Of a stretch of DNA of 64,000 bases, positions 46,912 to 57,003 are shown piece after piece. The stretch comes from Reticulitermes speratus (Eukaryota; Arthropoda; Insecta; Blattodea; Rhinotermitidae). The notes under the pieces were generated by a model. That model had not been told where the DNA came from. It was given only the letters and a program-made list of their open reading frames with translations, and ran no database searches. Position 1 is the stretch's first letter. Each line of letters begins with the position of its first letter. The translations under genes and the position numbers were made by a program. The stretch covers positions 38,533,351 to 38,597,350 of the forward strand of contig JAJKFL010000004.1 in assembly GCA_021186555.1 (NCBI GenBank). Direction: 5' to 3'.

Positions 46912-47100
46912 CGCGACGGCGGTGGATCAGTTGGTATAGGGACTCGCTACGGGCTGGGCGGTGCAAAGAGGTCACGAGGAACACCCAGCCCCCTTTAAAA
47001 TGGGTAGTGGGTCTTTCCAAGGGGGTAAATCAGCCGGGAACAGTTGCTGTTCCGTTGGGGATATACCTCCGCCTGGACCTTCACCATATGTAAGCCAAAT
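46912..47100 (+). mobile_element. SINE-A, diverged, head present
   Basis: GGTGGATCAGTTGGTATAGG and GACTCGCTACGGGCTGGGCG mark the head. B box mostly lost (GCAAAGAGGTCACGAGG). The body keeps ACCCAGCC and AAATCAGCCGGG. Confidence 0.6.
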
Positions 47101-47305
47101 GCTTCCTCGCTCAGTATATATATGTATGTATAAAATGCAGCTAAGACTTCAAGTTCCGTCTTTATGTATGTTTCAAAGTAGTTACGAACATCGGCAGAAA
47201 ATGAAGTTTTAAAACGTCAGTTTAAGTCGGTATTACAGATACCACATTTCATTTTAGGCATTACCACAATTAGCACATATGTTTATTTAGTGAGGTTTAC
47301 TAATT

Positions 47306-47563
47306 TTTTCCCAATGGCTCGACAGCCCCCTTGGGGGCCTAGGCCGCCTCATTTTTCGAGGCTTCACGATCACACTCTGACACACCACACTCGGTAGGAC
47401 TCCTCTGGACAAGTGATCAGCTCGTCGCAGGGACCTCTACCTGACAACACACAACACTCACAAGAGACAGACATCCATGCTCCCGATGGGATTCGAACTC
47501 ACAATCCCAGTAAGCGAGCGGCCGTAGACCGACGCCTTAGACCGCACGGCCACTGGGATCGGC
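47306..47563 (-). mobile_element. SINE-D, minus strand
   Basis: Class II tRNA-like head on the minus strand: GATCCCAGTGGCCGTGCGGT, CTAAGGCGTCGGTCTACGGC, TTGTGAGTTCGAATCCCATC (B box). Body: GGTAGAGGTCCCTGCGACGA, and the end GGCCTAGGCCCCCAAGGGGG. Same family as 48491 and 61634. Confidence 0.88.
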
Positions 47564-47671
47564 GAGGTTTACTATAGTGTTATAAATTGGAAGTTTTTTC
47601 AAAACTTCCAACTACAAATTTAGTCATATTTAAGAATTTTGTGTTTAATAGTAATACTTTAAAATTTTGAG

Positions 47672-47840
47672 GGTCTCTATAGCCAGGACATATATTTGTG
47701 TCGTTATAAACGAGTGTCGTTATAACCGAGGAGTATATTGTCACGGTTAACCGTGAGGAATTATTTGGTACCACAGAATATCTAACTTTATAGACGAGGT
47801 GTCGTATAAACCGATGTCGTTATAAACGGGTTCTACTGTA
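47672..47840 (-). mobile_element. Tigger/pogo-like MITE fragment, minus strand
   Basis: Minus-strand start TACAGTAGAACCCGTTTATA then ACGACATCGG, with repeated TTATAACGACA-type motifs, matching 21621-21813 in reverse orientation. Confidence 0.7.
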
Positions 47841-48490
47841 ATAGGCCTAATATATAGTCATTAAGTTCGGAGAGTGCTCCCTATTATCGATTGCTACATA
47901 GACCTATGGGCCTATTTCTCTTTACAGCTAATATACTGTAGGTAATAGAGAAGAGATTACAAAGGTCACGAGCCTTCATTTTATAAGATATTTCTGTATC
48001 AGAAATGCCGCGTCATTTCCGTGTTTCTAGTTTGCTTTATATTGTAACTGAAAACACTAAAAACATTCCGATAATTATTATAAACACATTTAATTTCCGC
48101 TGTTTAGGCCTGTACGTCTCTTATACGATATTCATCAAATGGCAAATAGGATTTGCAAGTACATTTTTAAGCATAAAGCATAGCATTCTCGCATTATATT
48201 ACCATTCTATTGTCACGGTTTACCAGCAAGAGACATAACTCCATGAGTCTTTACTGATATTATCAGATAGAAACAAAAAATTATTTTAATTTACTGATCG
48301 TAATTAAGGACCCTCTTTTGGTCCTCCCATTAATAATTTCTGTATATTATAACATTCCGTCTACAATATTAACAATTCTTATCCCAATTTCTTAATGCCC
48401 TTACCTCATTTCTGACAACGGAATCTAATTTGTGCTGTTTCCAGACTCCAAAAAAAAAAAAATGGGCAAAAATGCGTAATATAATTTAGG
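47841..48490. other. unassigned region
   Basis: Nothing recognised. Confidence 0.4.
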
Positions 48491-48750
48491 TCGATCCCAG
48501 TGGCCGTGCGGTCTAAGGCGTCGGTCTACGGCCGCTCGCTTACTGGGATTGTGGGTTCGAATCCCACCGGGGACATGGATGTCTGTCTGTTGTGAGTGTT
48601 GTGTGTTGTCAGGTAGAGGTCTCCGCGACGGGCTGATCACTGGTCCAGAGGCGTCCTACCAAGTGTGGTGTGTCTGAGTGTGATCGTGAAGTCTCGAAAA
48701 ATGATGCGGCCTAGGCCCCCAAGGGGCTGTCGAGTCATTGGAAAAAAAAT
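48491..48750 (+). mobile_element. SINE-D, full length
   Basis: Head GATCCCAGTGGCCGTGCGGT, then CTAAGGCGTCGGTCTACGGC and B box GTGGGTTCGAATCCCACC. The body has GGTCTCCGCGACGGGCTGAT and the end GGCCTAGGCCCCCAAGGGGC. The long variable-arm layout of the head points to a class II (Leu/Ser-type) tRNA ancestor. Confidence 0.9.
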
Positions 48751-48978
48751 GTGTTGTAGTACTCATTTCCTGTCGCTTGTAATGAGCTAAATTGAAGTGT
48801 GGTAATTGCTTACATTCAAGGTCATAAATTTCGATGACAAAAATGTCAGATTGCTGTGACATAGTAACATTAACATATAACAGTAACATATTTCATGTTG
48901 TATATAAACATACTAATTGTTACGGAACTCCTAACGCTCAAAATTCACATATAAAGGCTAACTACCCCAGTAGTCTGG

Positions 48979-49255
48979 GGCGCGCGGTGGCGTAGTTGGT
49001 TGAGGCACTACGCTACAAACCGGAACGTCGCGGGTTCGATTCCCGATGGTGTCTTTGGAATTAATTCCTTGACATAATCCTTCTGGTCGCACTAAGACCC
49101 TAAGCACTAAGCCTCTAACAGAAATGAGTACCAGGAATATTTCCTGGGGGGTAAAGGCGGCCGGTGCGTAGGGCTGAGAACCTTACCACCTTCATGTGCC
49201 GATTGTCTACAAATCTGGGAGCCTGTCTAGGCCTGTAATGGGGTTGCTTTACCTT
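48979..49255 (+). mobile_element. SINE-B, full length
   Basis: Head GCGCGCGGTGGCGTAGTTGG and TTGAGGCACTACGCTACAAA, B box GCGGGTTCGATTCCCGATGG, body AACAGAAATGAGTACCAGGA, GGGTAAAGGCGGCCGGTGCG, tail AATGGGGTTGCTTTA. Confidence 0.9.
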
Positions 49256-50045
49256 TTACCCCAGTAGTCTATATAATTTATTGGACTTAAAATAACTGGC
49301 CCGCTGTCAGAGTCTATATATCAGAATTGTGTTTGAGCAGCTCATGGTAGTTGAATTGCTTGTGTGATAACTTTTGCAAGAGCCCGCCACCTCCCCGTAT
49401 TAAAAACGCATATTTGTAATTCAGTGTCAAACTGGGAATAGAAATCAAAGCTAAATAAACGCAATCGTTCTGAAGATGACAAAGAAATTCTCGGCGTAAC
49501 AATTCCACTGCAAACAGGAAAGTGACAGGACTGAGTGTTAGAAGTGTTCAGAGTCAGCGCACAGGACCTGGCCGTGTTGAGGCGCACTGCGTGACACACA
49601 CACGATACCAATGTTTGGTCAAAAACGGGAAGAACCTGAAATCTAACACTGTCTTACTTTTGAATCACCCAGTGAATGCACTGAGACCCACGTATTTATG
49701 AGACGTCTGAAACGAGAAACTGCCTTCAGAGCAAGGTTCTTCAAAAGGCTTCTGCGCTGGTCACAGAAGATACGAGGTGTCAGTCGAAACATATGACGTA
49801 ACGAGGAAAACACAAATATACACAAATATACTGTCATCTTCCAAAACGAGCTCTGAGGCGACCCCCCCCCCCCACAAATCTGCACATAGCTATGATAATC
49901 TTCATTAGTTTCGACTCAAATCTTCTGGCGCCTCAAGCCATATTAACTAGCAGGCCTACAGAACCGCTGTGTTTCATCTGGTTAGTGACGTGCGTAAATT
50001 TAAACTTACGCCTCTTATAGACTTGAACACTTAACAAACGGAGCA
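49256..50045. other. unassigned region, probably AP-2 intron
   Basis: Lies downstream of the AP-2 exon in transcript direction. No further exon recognised. A C-run is at 49861-49873. Confidence 0.35.
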
Positions 50046-50432
50046 AGCAACGGAAAATTAGGGTACATATGTCCGATTGTTTTTTAAGTTTTCTCCACAA
50101 GTCATCTTGAAAATAGGGGGACTACCCACACTGCAAGGTCAGACCTGTTCTCGTCAGTCGCTAACAGTACTCACCACGTGGAGAGCAACGGAAATTGACA
50201 TGAGTTTTTTTAAGTTTTCTACACAAGGTCATCTTGTTAAAATAGGGGGACTACCCACACTGCAAGGTCAGACATGTTCTCGTCAGTCGCTAACAGTACT
50301 CACCACGTGGAGCGCAACGGAAATTGACATGAAGTTTTTTAAGTTTTCTACACAAGGTCATGCTTGTTAAATAGGGGGACTACCCACACTGCAAGGTCAG
50401 ATCTGTTCTCGTCAGTCGCTAACAGTACTCAC
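50046..50432 (-). repeat. about 130-bp tandem triplication spanning the AP-2 splice donor
   Basis: Three copies of a 129-130 bp unit. Each contains the last coding bases of the AP-2 exon plus the donor and about 118 bp of intron. The donor hexamer (minus-strand GTGAGT) is at 50427-50432 (true exon edge), 50298-50303 and 50168-50173. The middle copy preserves 12 exon bases (minus strand GCGCTCCACGTG), the far copy about 10. Confidence 0.93.
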
Positions 50433-50915
50433 CACGTGGAGCGCGTCGGTGTCCCTGCGGAGGACATCGTGCGTTGTCGTGGTCCTCTGTCCCGCGGACA
50501 CCGCCGCCGCCGTCAGCTGGTTGTAGTGATGGGCCGCGGCTGCAGCTTGGGCCGTTTGGTGCAGCGAGTTGAGGGTCTGTGAGTACGGGTCGGTCACAGC
50601 CGTCACCGAGTTGAGATAGTCCAACTGGTGGTGACCTTGCGCCGCGGCAGGTGACGCCGCTTGGTGATGGTGGTGACTCGGGGGTGGTGGTGGGAATGGC
50701 GGTGGAAAATAGGGCGGTTGGAAGTCTGTGGCCGTCACCGAGTGGTGATGCGAGGTGGGAGTCATCCCGCCGGTATTTCCTGCACCTCCGCCAGCGCCAG
50801 CGTTGGTGCGGTGATGGTGGTGATGGTGGGAGGCGGTGCTGAACGGAGACGAACCACCCGTGCCAGCCGACACGGAACCGATCGAGGCGATGGCTCCGTG
50901 ACCCGTCAACCGGTC
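50433..50915 (-). CDS. TfAP-2: TFAP-2 (AP-2) transcription factor, one internal exon
   Basis: A 483-bp exon of exactly 161 codons. AP-2 proteins are nuclear, dimeric DNA-binding activators in development; this exon encodes the N-terminal transactivation region. Residues 64-73 read DFQPPYFPPP, the conserved PPxY-containing activation motif of the family, and 109-119 DPYSQTLNSLH match the following DPYS-type block. The exon opens with DRLTGHG, at the place where vertebrate AP-2 exon 2 opens with DRHDG, so the intron position looks conserved. Insect-type His runs (30-35, 81-84), Pro and Ala stretches lie between the conserved blocks. The acceptor is TTCTGTTGCAG before GAC; the donor is CACGTG then GTGAGTACT, giving phase 0 at both ends. 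The DNA-binding/dimerisation exons are not in the window. Reading past the donor meets a stop after six codons. Confidence 0.87.
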
Positions 50916-50930
50916 CTGCAACAGAACGAG
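50916..50930 (-). other. AP-2 exon 3' splice site (acceptor)
   Basis: Minus strand CTCGTTCTGTTGCAG immediately before codon GAC. Pyrimidine-rich with CAG at 50916-50918. A possible branch adenosine is in TTAC about 40 nt upstream. Confidence 0.8.
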
Positions 50931-50981
50931 CGAATATTATGCGAAATGCAGCAGTAACTTGGGGCGGAACTGTGCAGTGGA

Positions 50982-52172
50982 ACCTCTGTAGGTACCAGAA
51001 GTTAGGACAGGTCAGGCGTAGACCTCTGTAGGTACCAGAAGTTAGGACAGGTCAGGCGTAGACCTCTGTAGGTACCAGAAGTTAGGACAGGTCAGGCGTA
51101 GACCTATGTAGGTACCAGAAGTTAGGACAGGTCAGGCGTAGACCTCTGTAGGTACCAGAAGTTAGGACAGGTCAGGCGTAGACCTATGTAGGTACCAGAA
51201 GTTAGGACAGGTCAGGCGTAGACCTCTGTAGGTACCAGAAGTTAGGACAGGTCAGGCGTAGACCTATGTAGGTACCAGAAGTTAGGACAGGTCAGGCGTA
51301 GACCTCTGTAGGTACCAGAAGTTAGGACAGGTCAGGCGTAGACCTCTGTAGGTACCAGAAGTTAGGACAGGTCAGGCGTAGACCTATGTAGGTACCAGAA
51401 GTTAGGACAGGTCAGGCGTAGACCTATGTAGTACCAGAAGTTAGGACAGGTCAGGCGTAGACCTCTGTAGGTACCAGAAGTTAGGACAGGTCAGGCGTAG
51501 ACCTATGTAGGTACCAGAAGTTAGGACAGGTCAGGCGTAGACCTCTGTAGGTACCAGAAGTTAGGACAGGTCAGGCGTAGACCTATGTAGGTACCAGAAT
51601 TGGCAGGGGTCAGGCGTTAGACCTCTGTAGTACCAGAAGTTGGACAGGTTAGGGTTAGACCTCTGTAGGTATCGAAGTTAGGACAGGCAAACGTGACTCT
51701 GTAGGTACCAGAAGTTAGGACAGGTCATGGCGTAAGACCTCTTATGGTACCAGAAGTTAGGAAGGTCAGGCGAGACCTTGTAGGTACCAGAAGTTAGGAC
51801 AGGTCAGGCGTAGACCTCTGTAGGTACCAGAAGTTAGGACAGGTCAGGCGTAGACCTATGTAGGTACCAGAAGTTAGGACAGGTCAGGCGTAGACCTCTG
51901 TAGGTACCAGAAGTTAGGACAGGTCAGGCGTAGACCTATGTAGGTACCAGAAGTTAGGACAGGTCAGGCGTAGACCTCTGTAGGTACCATAAATTAGGAC
52001 AGGTCAGGCGTAGACCTCTGTAGGTGCCAGAAATTAGGACAGGTCAGGCGTAGACCTCTGTAGGTACCACAAATTAGGACAGGTCAGGCGTAGACCTCTG
52101 TAGGTACCAAAAATTAGGACAGGTCAGGCGTAGACCTCTGTAGGTACCAGAAATTAGGACAGGTCAGGCGTA
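50982..52172 (-). repeat. 40-bp minisatellite, about 30 units, in the AP-2 intron
   Basis: Plus-strand unit GACCTCTGTAGGTACCAGAA plus GTTAGGACAGGTCAGGCGTA. It begins about 65 bp upstream of the AP-2 acceptor. Alternation of CTCTG and CTATG forms is ordered. The stretch 51590-51780 is scrambled with many indels, then regularity returns. Read on the transcribed (minus) strand each unit contains TCCTAAC then CTACAG, resembling a branch point followed by an acceptor. Confidence 0.95.
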
Positions 52173-52185
52173 GGGGTAGGCAAAG

Positions 52186-52490
52186 GGGTACGCGGTGGCG
52201 CAGTTGGTTGAGGCACTGCGCTACAAACCGGAAGGTCGTGGGTTCGATTACCGATGGTGTCATTGGAATTTTTCATTGACATAATCCTTTCGTTCGCACT
52301 ATGGCCCTGTGGTCGACTCAGCCTCTAACAGAAATGAGTACCAGGAGTATTTCCTGGGGGTAAAGGCGGCCGGTGCGTATGGCTGACAACCTTACCACCT
52401 TAATGTGCTGATTGTCTAGAAATCTGGGAGCCTCAAACTCCTGGAACCCTAAGGGTCTGTCCAGGCCTGTAATGGGATTGCTTTTAGTCT
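52186..52490 (+). mobile_element. SINE-B, full length
   Basis: Head GTACGCGGTGGCGCAGTTGG, TTGAGGCACTGCGCTACAAA, B box GTGGGTTCGATTACCG. Body AACAGAAATGAGTACCAGGA, GGGGGTAAAGGCGGCCGGTG, tail CAGGCCTGTAATGGGATTGC. It lies within about 15 bp of the end of the 40-bp array. Confidence 0.9.
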
Positions 52491-52994
52491 GCAGCAAATT
52501 GCAGTGGCATTATGTATGCCCTAAGCCGCCAATTTGTCATTCCGCAGGGTAAGGGTAATGTGTCCTTGAAAGGTCTAAACTCATAAAGATTTCTCTGACA
52601 TAACGGGTTTCCTTGTCTGATGACTTGGGTTACAGGAATGTGAAATTCTGAAAATAATTTTAACATGAAATGTGACACAGTATTTACATTAAATTCAGCA
52701 GATAACGCAGAGGTTGTAAATATTTGAATCCCCATTTAACGTTCCAAAGTTTACTGCTTGCATCGTGAACATAATGGAGAACAACCAAAACTGTTCTTTC
52801 CTTAGCATGTTTCATGTACAAGGAAAGTGATCAAATCCTGCGCGAATCAACAGGTACTTCTTCTTGCAGACATTAATTCTGGGGTCTACATTTGCAAATT
52901 GGACAGTATTCAGATACAGGGTGTTTATATGATTTATATTTGTTAATAAACTGCCCATTTAGATGATCATGAGTAACAGCTAGATTTTAAATAA
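52491..52994. other. unassigned spacer
   Basis: No gene recognised. Confidence 0.4.
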
Positions 52995-53076
52995 TACAAG
53001 GCATACACAAAAGAATGGTGCGGTTTTAATAGTGTTCACTATTACAACCGCACCATTCTTTTGTGTATGCCCTGTA
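52995..53076. mobile_element. MITE-82 hairpin (copy 4)
   Basis: 82-bp palindrome bounded by TA, with one C (TACAAGGCATACAC) and one loop-side change (TATTACAACC). Confidence 0.9.
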
Positions 53077-53094
53077 TATTCACCGTGCATTCTC

Positions 53095-53960
53095 TCTTAT
53101 ATAATAGCTTTTATTTTAACCAACATATGCACTACACCTTTGTCGTCATATATACCCCTACATATGTTTCGACTACTTATTAGTCATCATCAGGGGGATC
53201 AAAGTATATTAACACAGACTACACATCCACTATAATAGTTGGTTCACATTCAATGTTAAAATAAGATGAACTATGTTCACTATAAAAACATGTAACATTT
53301 TAAATAAATTTTAAACGTTTTAATCCAAAAAGGAAATCAAACGCTCCTATATATTTTAACCACTGAAGCAAAAATGCTACATGTTTTTATAGTGAACATA
53401 GTTCATCTTATTTTAACATTGAATGTGAACCAACTATCATAGTGGATAATTGATTATTTCCACCAACAAATGCACCAAGACAAGTCTGTCACTGTTTTCT
53501 TTATTAAAAGAATGCCCCCAGTACGCATTTCAGCCAGTTATTCTGCCATCATCAGGGTTTTTTTTTTTAAGTGAGCTGTTACATAGACCAATTCTTAAGT
53601 TACGTCATAACAGTGAGTCAATATTTGTTATTACCACTTCATATAAATTTGTATAATTAGTGGTATTGTTAAGTTGCTAAAAGTTATTAAAATTAACGGT
53701 AAAATCGGGTGGTATATATAAACTACTTGCTGTGGTATACTACATTAAAGCGTGGTCCTACTTTTCGGTGTGTATTCCAGTTATCTGTGTGTTTTGCTGT
53801 TAGGTAGGACCTCCTTCCTTCGTGTCTGCGTGGTGTTTAGTCTGTGTTTATATACTTTGATCCCCCTGATGATGACTAATAAGTAGTCGAAACATATGTA
53901 GGGGTATATATGACGACAAAGGTGTAGTGCATGTGTTGGTTAAAATAAAAGCTATTATAT
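53095..53960. mobile_element. large inverted-repeat element with hammerhead-like motifs in both arms
   Basis: Outer arms of about 115 bp: ATAATAGCTTTTATTTTAAC on the left, GTTAAAATAAAAGCTATTAT on the right. Inside, a second inverted pair, TAGTGAACATAGTTCATCTT (right) against its inverse near 53265-53285. Each outer arm carries, pointing outward, CCCC, CTGATGA, T, GACTA-ATAAG-TAGTC, GAAACATATGTA, GGGG. No coding. Confidence 0.75.
53852..53900 (+). ncRNA. hammerhead-like motif (right arm)
   Basis: Best example in the window: stem I CCCC/GGGG, core CTGATGA, perfect 5-bp stem II GACTA/TAGTC with loop ATAAG, GAAA, minimal stem III C-ATAT-G, cleavage triplet GTA. One T is extra between the core and stem II. 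The mirror copy is on the minus strand at about 53165-53212. Confidence 0.42.
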
Positions 53961-54008
53961 TAAAATTACATATTTTAAAAAGCATATTACATTAACAAAT
54001 TTTATCTG

Positions 54009-54090
54009 TACAGGTTATACGCAAACGAATGGTGCGGTTTCAATAGTTTTCACTATTGAAACCGCACCATTCTTTTGTGTATACCCTGTA
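54009..54090. mobile_element. MITE-82 hairpin (copy 5)
   Basis: 82-bp palindrome bounded by TA; the left arm is diverged (TACAGGTTATACGCAAACGA), the right arm canonical, and the centre TAGTTTTCACTA. Confidence 0.88.
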
Positions 54091-54989
54091 TTTTAAACTG
54101 ATATCAGCTGGACATCATCAATTTTGCGCTACTTACAACGTAACACCGAAGGTTAGAATCCTGAAATTAAAACCCAGATGCAACAACGACAAAGCAGACA
54201 CAACACAAAACGCACTTTCCAACGTGTTTTGCTCGCACTACGAGTTTTTATTGTCACAGTCCTGTGGACTGACTTATCTACATTTCACTCTTTTTTCCCA
54301 GGACACTTCCATTTATTTTCCCCTTAAGATAAAGCCAATATAATCCTACTCAAAGACCGAGCTTCAAATCCCAGAAGACTTCAATCTTCAACAACACCAA
54401 TGTGACTGTCTCAAATCTCTAAATATGAAAGACAGTAAGGACAGGATATTACCCCACATTAGGGCCATTCTATGGCTCGATGTGATTGCAGCTGCACGCG
54501 CCTTCACCAAAAGCCACTGTTCGCCCCCTGTCGTCGCCATTTTATATATGGTCTACTGATATAATTGGAGACGAATCAAGACGGCCCGGACTTTCGACAG
54601 CCTTCAACTCCTGCATTATCCTCCGTAATTTATTGCAATTATATGTAAATTATAAACAGCAAAAAAAAAATGAGAATTCTTTTGTACTGGCTCTGTAATT
54701 ATCACTTCGCCGTAATTGTGTATCTAACACTATTGGTCTGCACACCTTGCCTATCGCCTCTGTGACGAATGCGATTGGTTCCGCGCTGCAATTACCTCGT
54801 ATTGCCTAGTCCACACGTCATCACAATCATTCTCTTTGTATTTCTTATTTGAGAATGTGCATGCAGTTAACAATTAGGCCTAACAGGAAGGTAAAATTTT
54901 ATTACCAAGATTACCAACTGAATGACGAAGGTTTTAGGTTTTGGGGGGTGTAGGTTGTTCCCTTATTTACCGTGAAGGCATATTAAATG
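54091..54989. other. unassigned region
   Basis: No gene recognised. A 95-codon frame (54056-54343) begins inside the MITE and has no known domain. Confidence 0.4.
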
Positions 54990-55220
54990 GAGGTCTAACT
55001 CCACTCATCCCTAGTCTTTATAATAGAAGGGAGTTGTCAGCTTCACGACCTAGCCGCTTTAGAGAGAAACACCGGTAGTTATGAAACAGGAGACTGGATT
55101 GGAACCACCGCCTCTCTGAAAGATGAGAAAAATTTTTCCCTATTGCTGGGAATCGAAACCTGAATCCTCGGACAGCAAGCCTAAAGTCACTATACAGACT
55201 GAGCTATCCAGACTCCGTTA
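54990..55220 (-). mobile_element. SINE-A, minus strand, diverged
   Basis: Minus strand: GGATAGCTCAGTCTGTATAG head, B-box remnant AGGTTTCGATTCCCAGC, CCAGTCTCCTGTTTCATAAC, and the end GATGAGTGGAGTTAGACC. Confidence 0.72.
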
Positions 55221-55949
55221 TGCAGTTCTAAAATAAAGAACTTTTAAGGCGGAACCCTGAGGACAAGTTTATATAAATGTAACTTGTTTGTCTGTTATAT
55301 TTCCCAGCACGGACAGAATAGTGAATTCCAAAGATACGAAAATTATCAGCCCTAAGTTTTGTACATATATATTAAATGAGTTGTACAAATACTAGGGCAG
55401 GGCATGTGAATCTGATTCGTTTGTACAATGCCAGTGTTTTTTTTTAAATTACTCGTATAGGCCAATGAATAAAGTTCAATTTGTTAATTTCTGTTTCGTA
55501 TCTTTGTTTTAAGTTGTGACTGTTTACTGCTATATTAGAAGGCTCAGGAAGAAGAAAATGGACTTACAACTGTGAATGTTAGATCTTTATACGCTAAAAG
55601 CGAACATATGTTGAGATCTACAGATTTGGAAGATATTTATGCTTCAAAAAGTAATTAAATAAAATACCGGTATTTTTAACGTTACGCCGTGCTGATTGGT
55701 AGACAGTTACCGATGTTTTGCTGACGCGTAGTTTCCCATTTCAGAGTCAGGAAACCAAAAAAAAAAAAAACCTTCACTCTTCTGTGATAAATGGATTCGT
55801 AATGGACTCAAACGCATTGTTTAAAATCAACTGTGACCGCGACAAAGAACATATGGAAGTATGAAGCATAGAGATGAGGGCTAGGTTCTAATTAATACTA
55901 ACTGTAAATTCAGAGTTCAGTCTGTGATGATATTTTCAGTGCTTGAAGG
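55221..55949. other. unassigned region
   Basis: Nothing recognised; AT-rich with an A-run near 55757. Confidence 0.4.
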
Positions 55950-57003
55950 TTTTGAAATGTGATGCTGGAGAAGGATGGAGATCAGTTGGACCGATTGTGT
56001 GAGAAATGAAGAAGTATTACACAGAGTCAAAGAGGAGAAGAATATCGTACATACAATAAAAAGAAGAAAGGCTAACTGGATTGGTCACATCTTGCGTAGA
56101 AACTGCCTTCTGAAACAGGTGATTGAAGGAAAGTTAGAGGGAAGGATAGAAATGACGGGACGACGAGGGAGAAGACGTAAGCAGCTACTGGATGACCTTA
56201 AGGAAAAGAGAAGATACTGGAAATTCAAACAGGAAGCACTAGATCGCACTTTGTGGAGAACTTGCTTTGGAAGAGGCTAAGAACCTGTCGTAAGACAGAC
56301 TACAGAATGTAGAGGCTATGGACCTGTCGTAAGACAGACTACAGAATGAAGAGGCTACTGACCTGTCGTAATTAGACAACAGAATGAAGAGGCTACGGAC
56401 CTGTCGTAAGACAGACTACAGAATGAAGAGGCTACAAACCTGTCGTAAGCAGACAGCAGAATGAAGAGGCTACGGACCTGTCGTAAGCAGACAACAGAAT
56501 GAAGAGGCTACGGACCTGTCGTAAGACAGACTACAGAATGAAGAGGCTACTGACCTGTCGTAATTAGACAACAGAATGAAGAGGCTATGAACCTGTCGTA
56601 AGCAGACAACAGAATGGACAGGCTATAGACCTGTCGTAAGCAGACAGCAGATTGAAGAGGCTGTGGACCTGTCGTAAGACAGACTACAGAATGAAGAGGC
56701 TACGGACCTGTCGTAAGACAGACTACAGAATGAAGAGGCTACGGACCTGTCGTAAGACAGACTACAGAATGAAGAGGCTACGGACCTGTCGTAAGACAGA
56801 CTACAGAATGAAGAGGCTACGGACCTGTCGTAAGACAGACTACAGAATGAAGAGGCTACGGACCTGTCGTAAGACAGACTACAGAATGAAGAGGCTACGG
56901 ACCTGTCGTAAGAGAGACTACAGAATGAAGAGGCCATGGACCTGTCGTAAGAGAAACTACAGAATGAAGAGGCTACGGACCTGTCGTAAGCAGACAATAG
57001 AAT
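55950..57003 (+). mobile_element. LINE-A 3' end, plus strand, with open tail frame and array
   Basis: A frame of 101 codons, open from 55975 to a TAA at 56278-56280 (RNEEVLHRVKEEKNIVHTIK, KANWIGHILRRNCLLKQVIE, GRRGRRRKQLLDDLKEKRRY, then DRTLWRTCFGRG), is the LINE-A C-terminal end. At 56277 the G of GGCTACGG has become A (GGCTAAG), creating a stop one unit early. About 18 units of 39 bp follow, the early ones irregular (37-38 bp), later ones regular. Confidence 0.87.

Noticed and set aside
50651-50957. Plus-strand frames opposite the AP-2 exon
   Set aside because: Shadow frames of the minus-strand coding sequence, without motifs.
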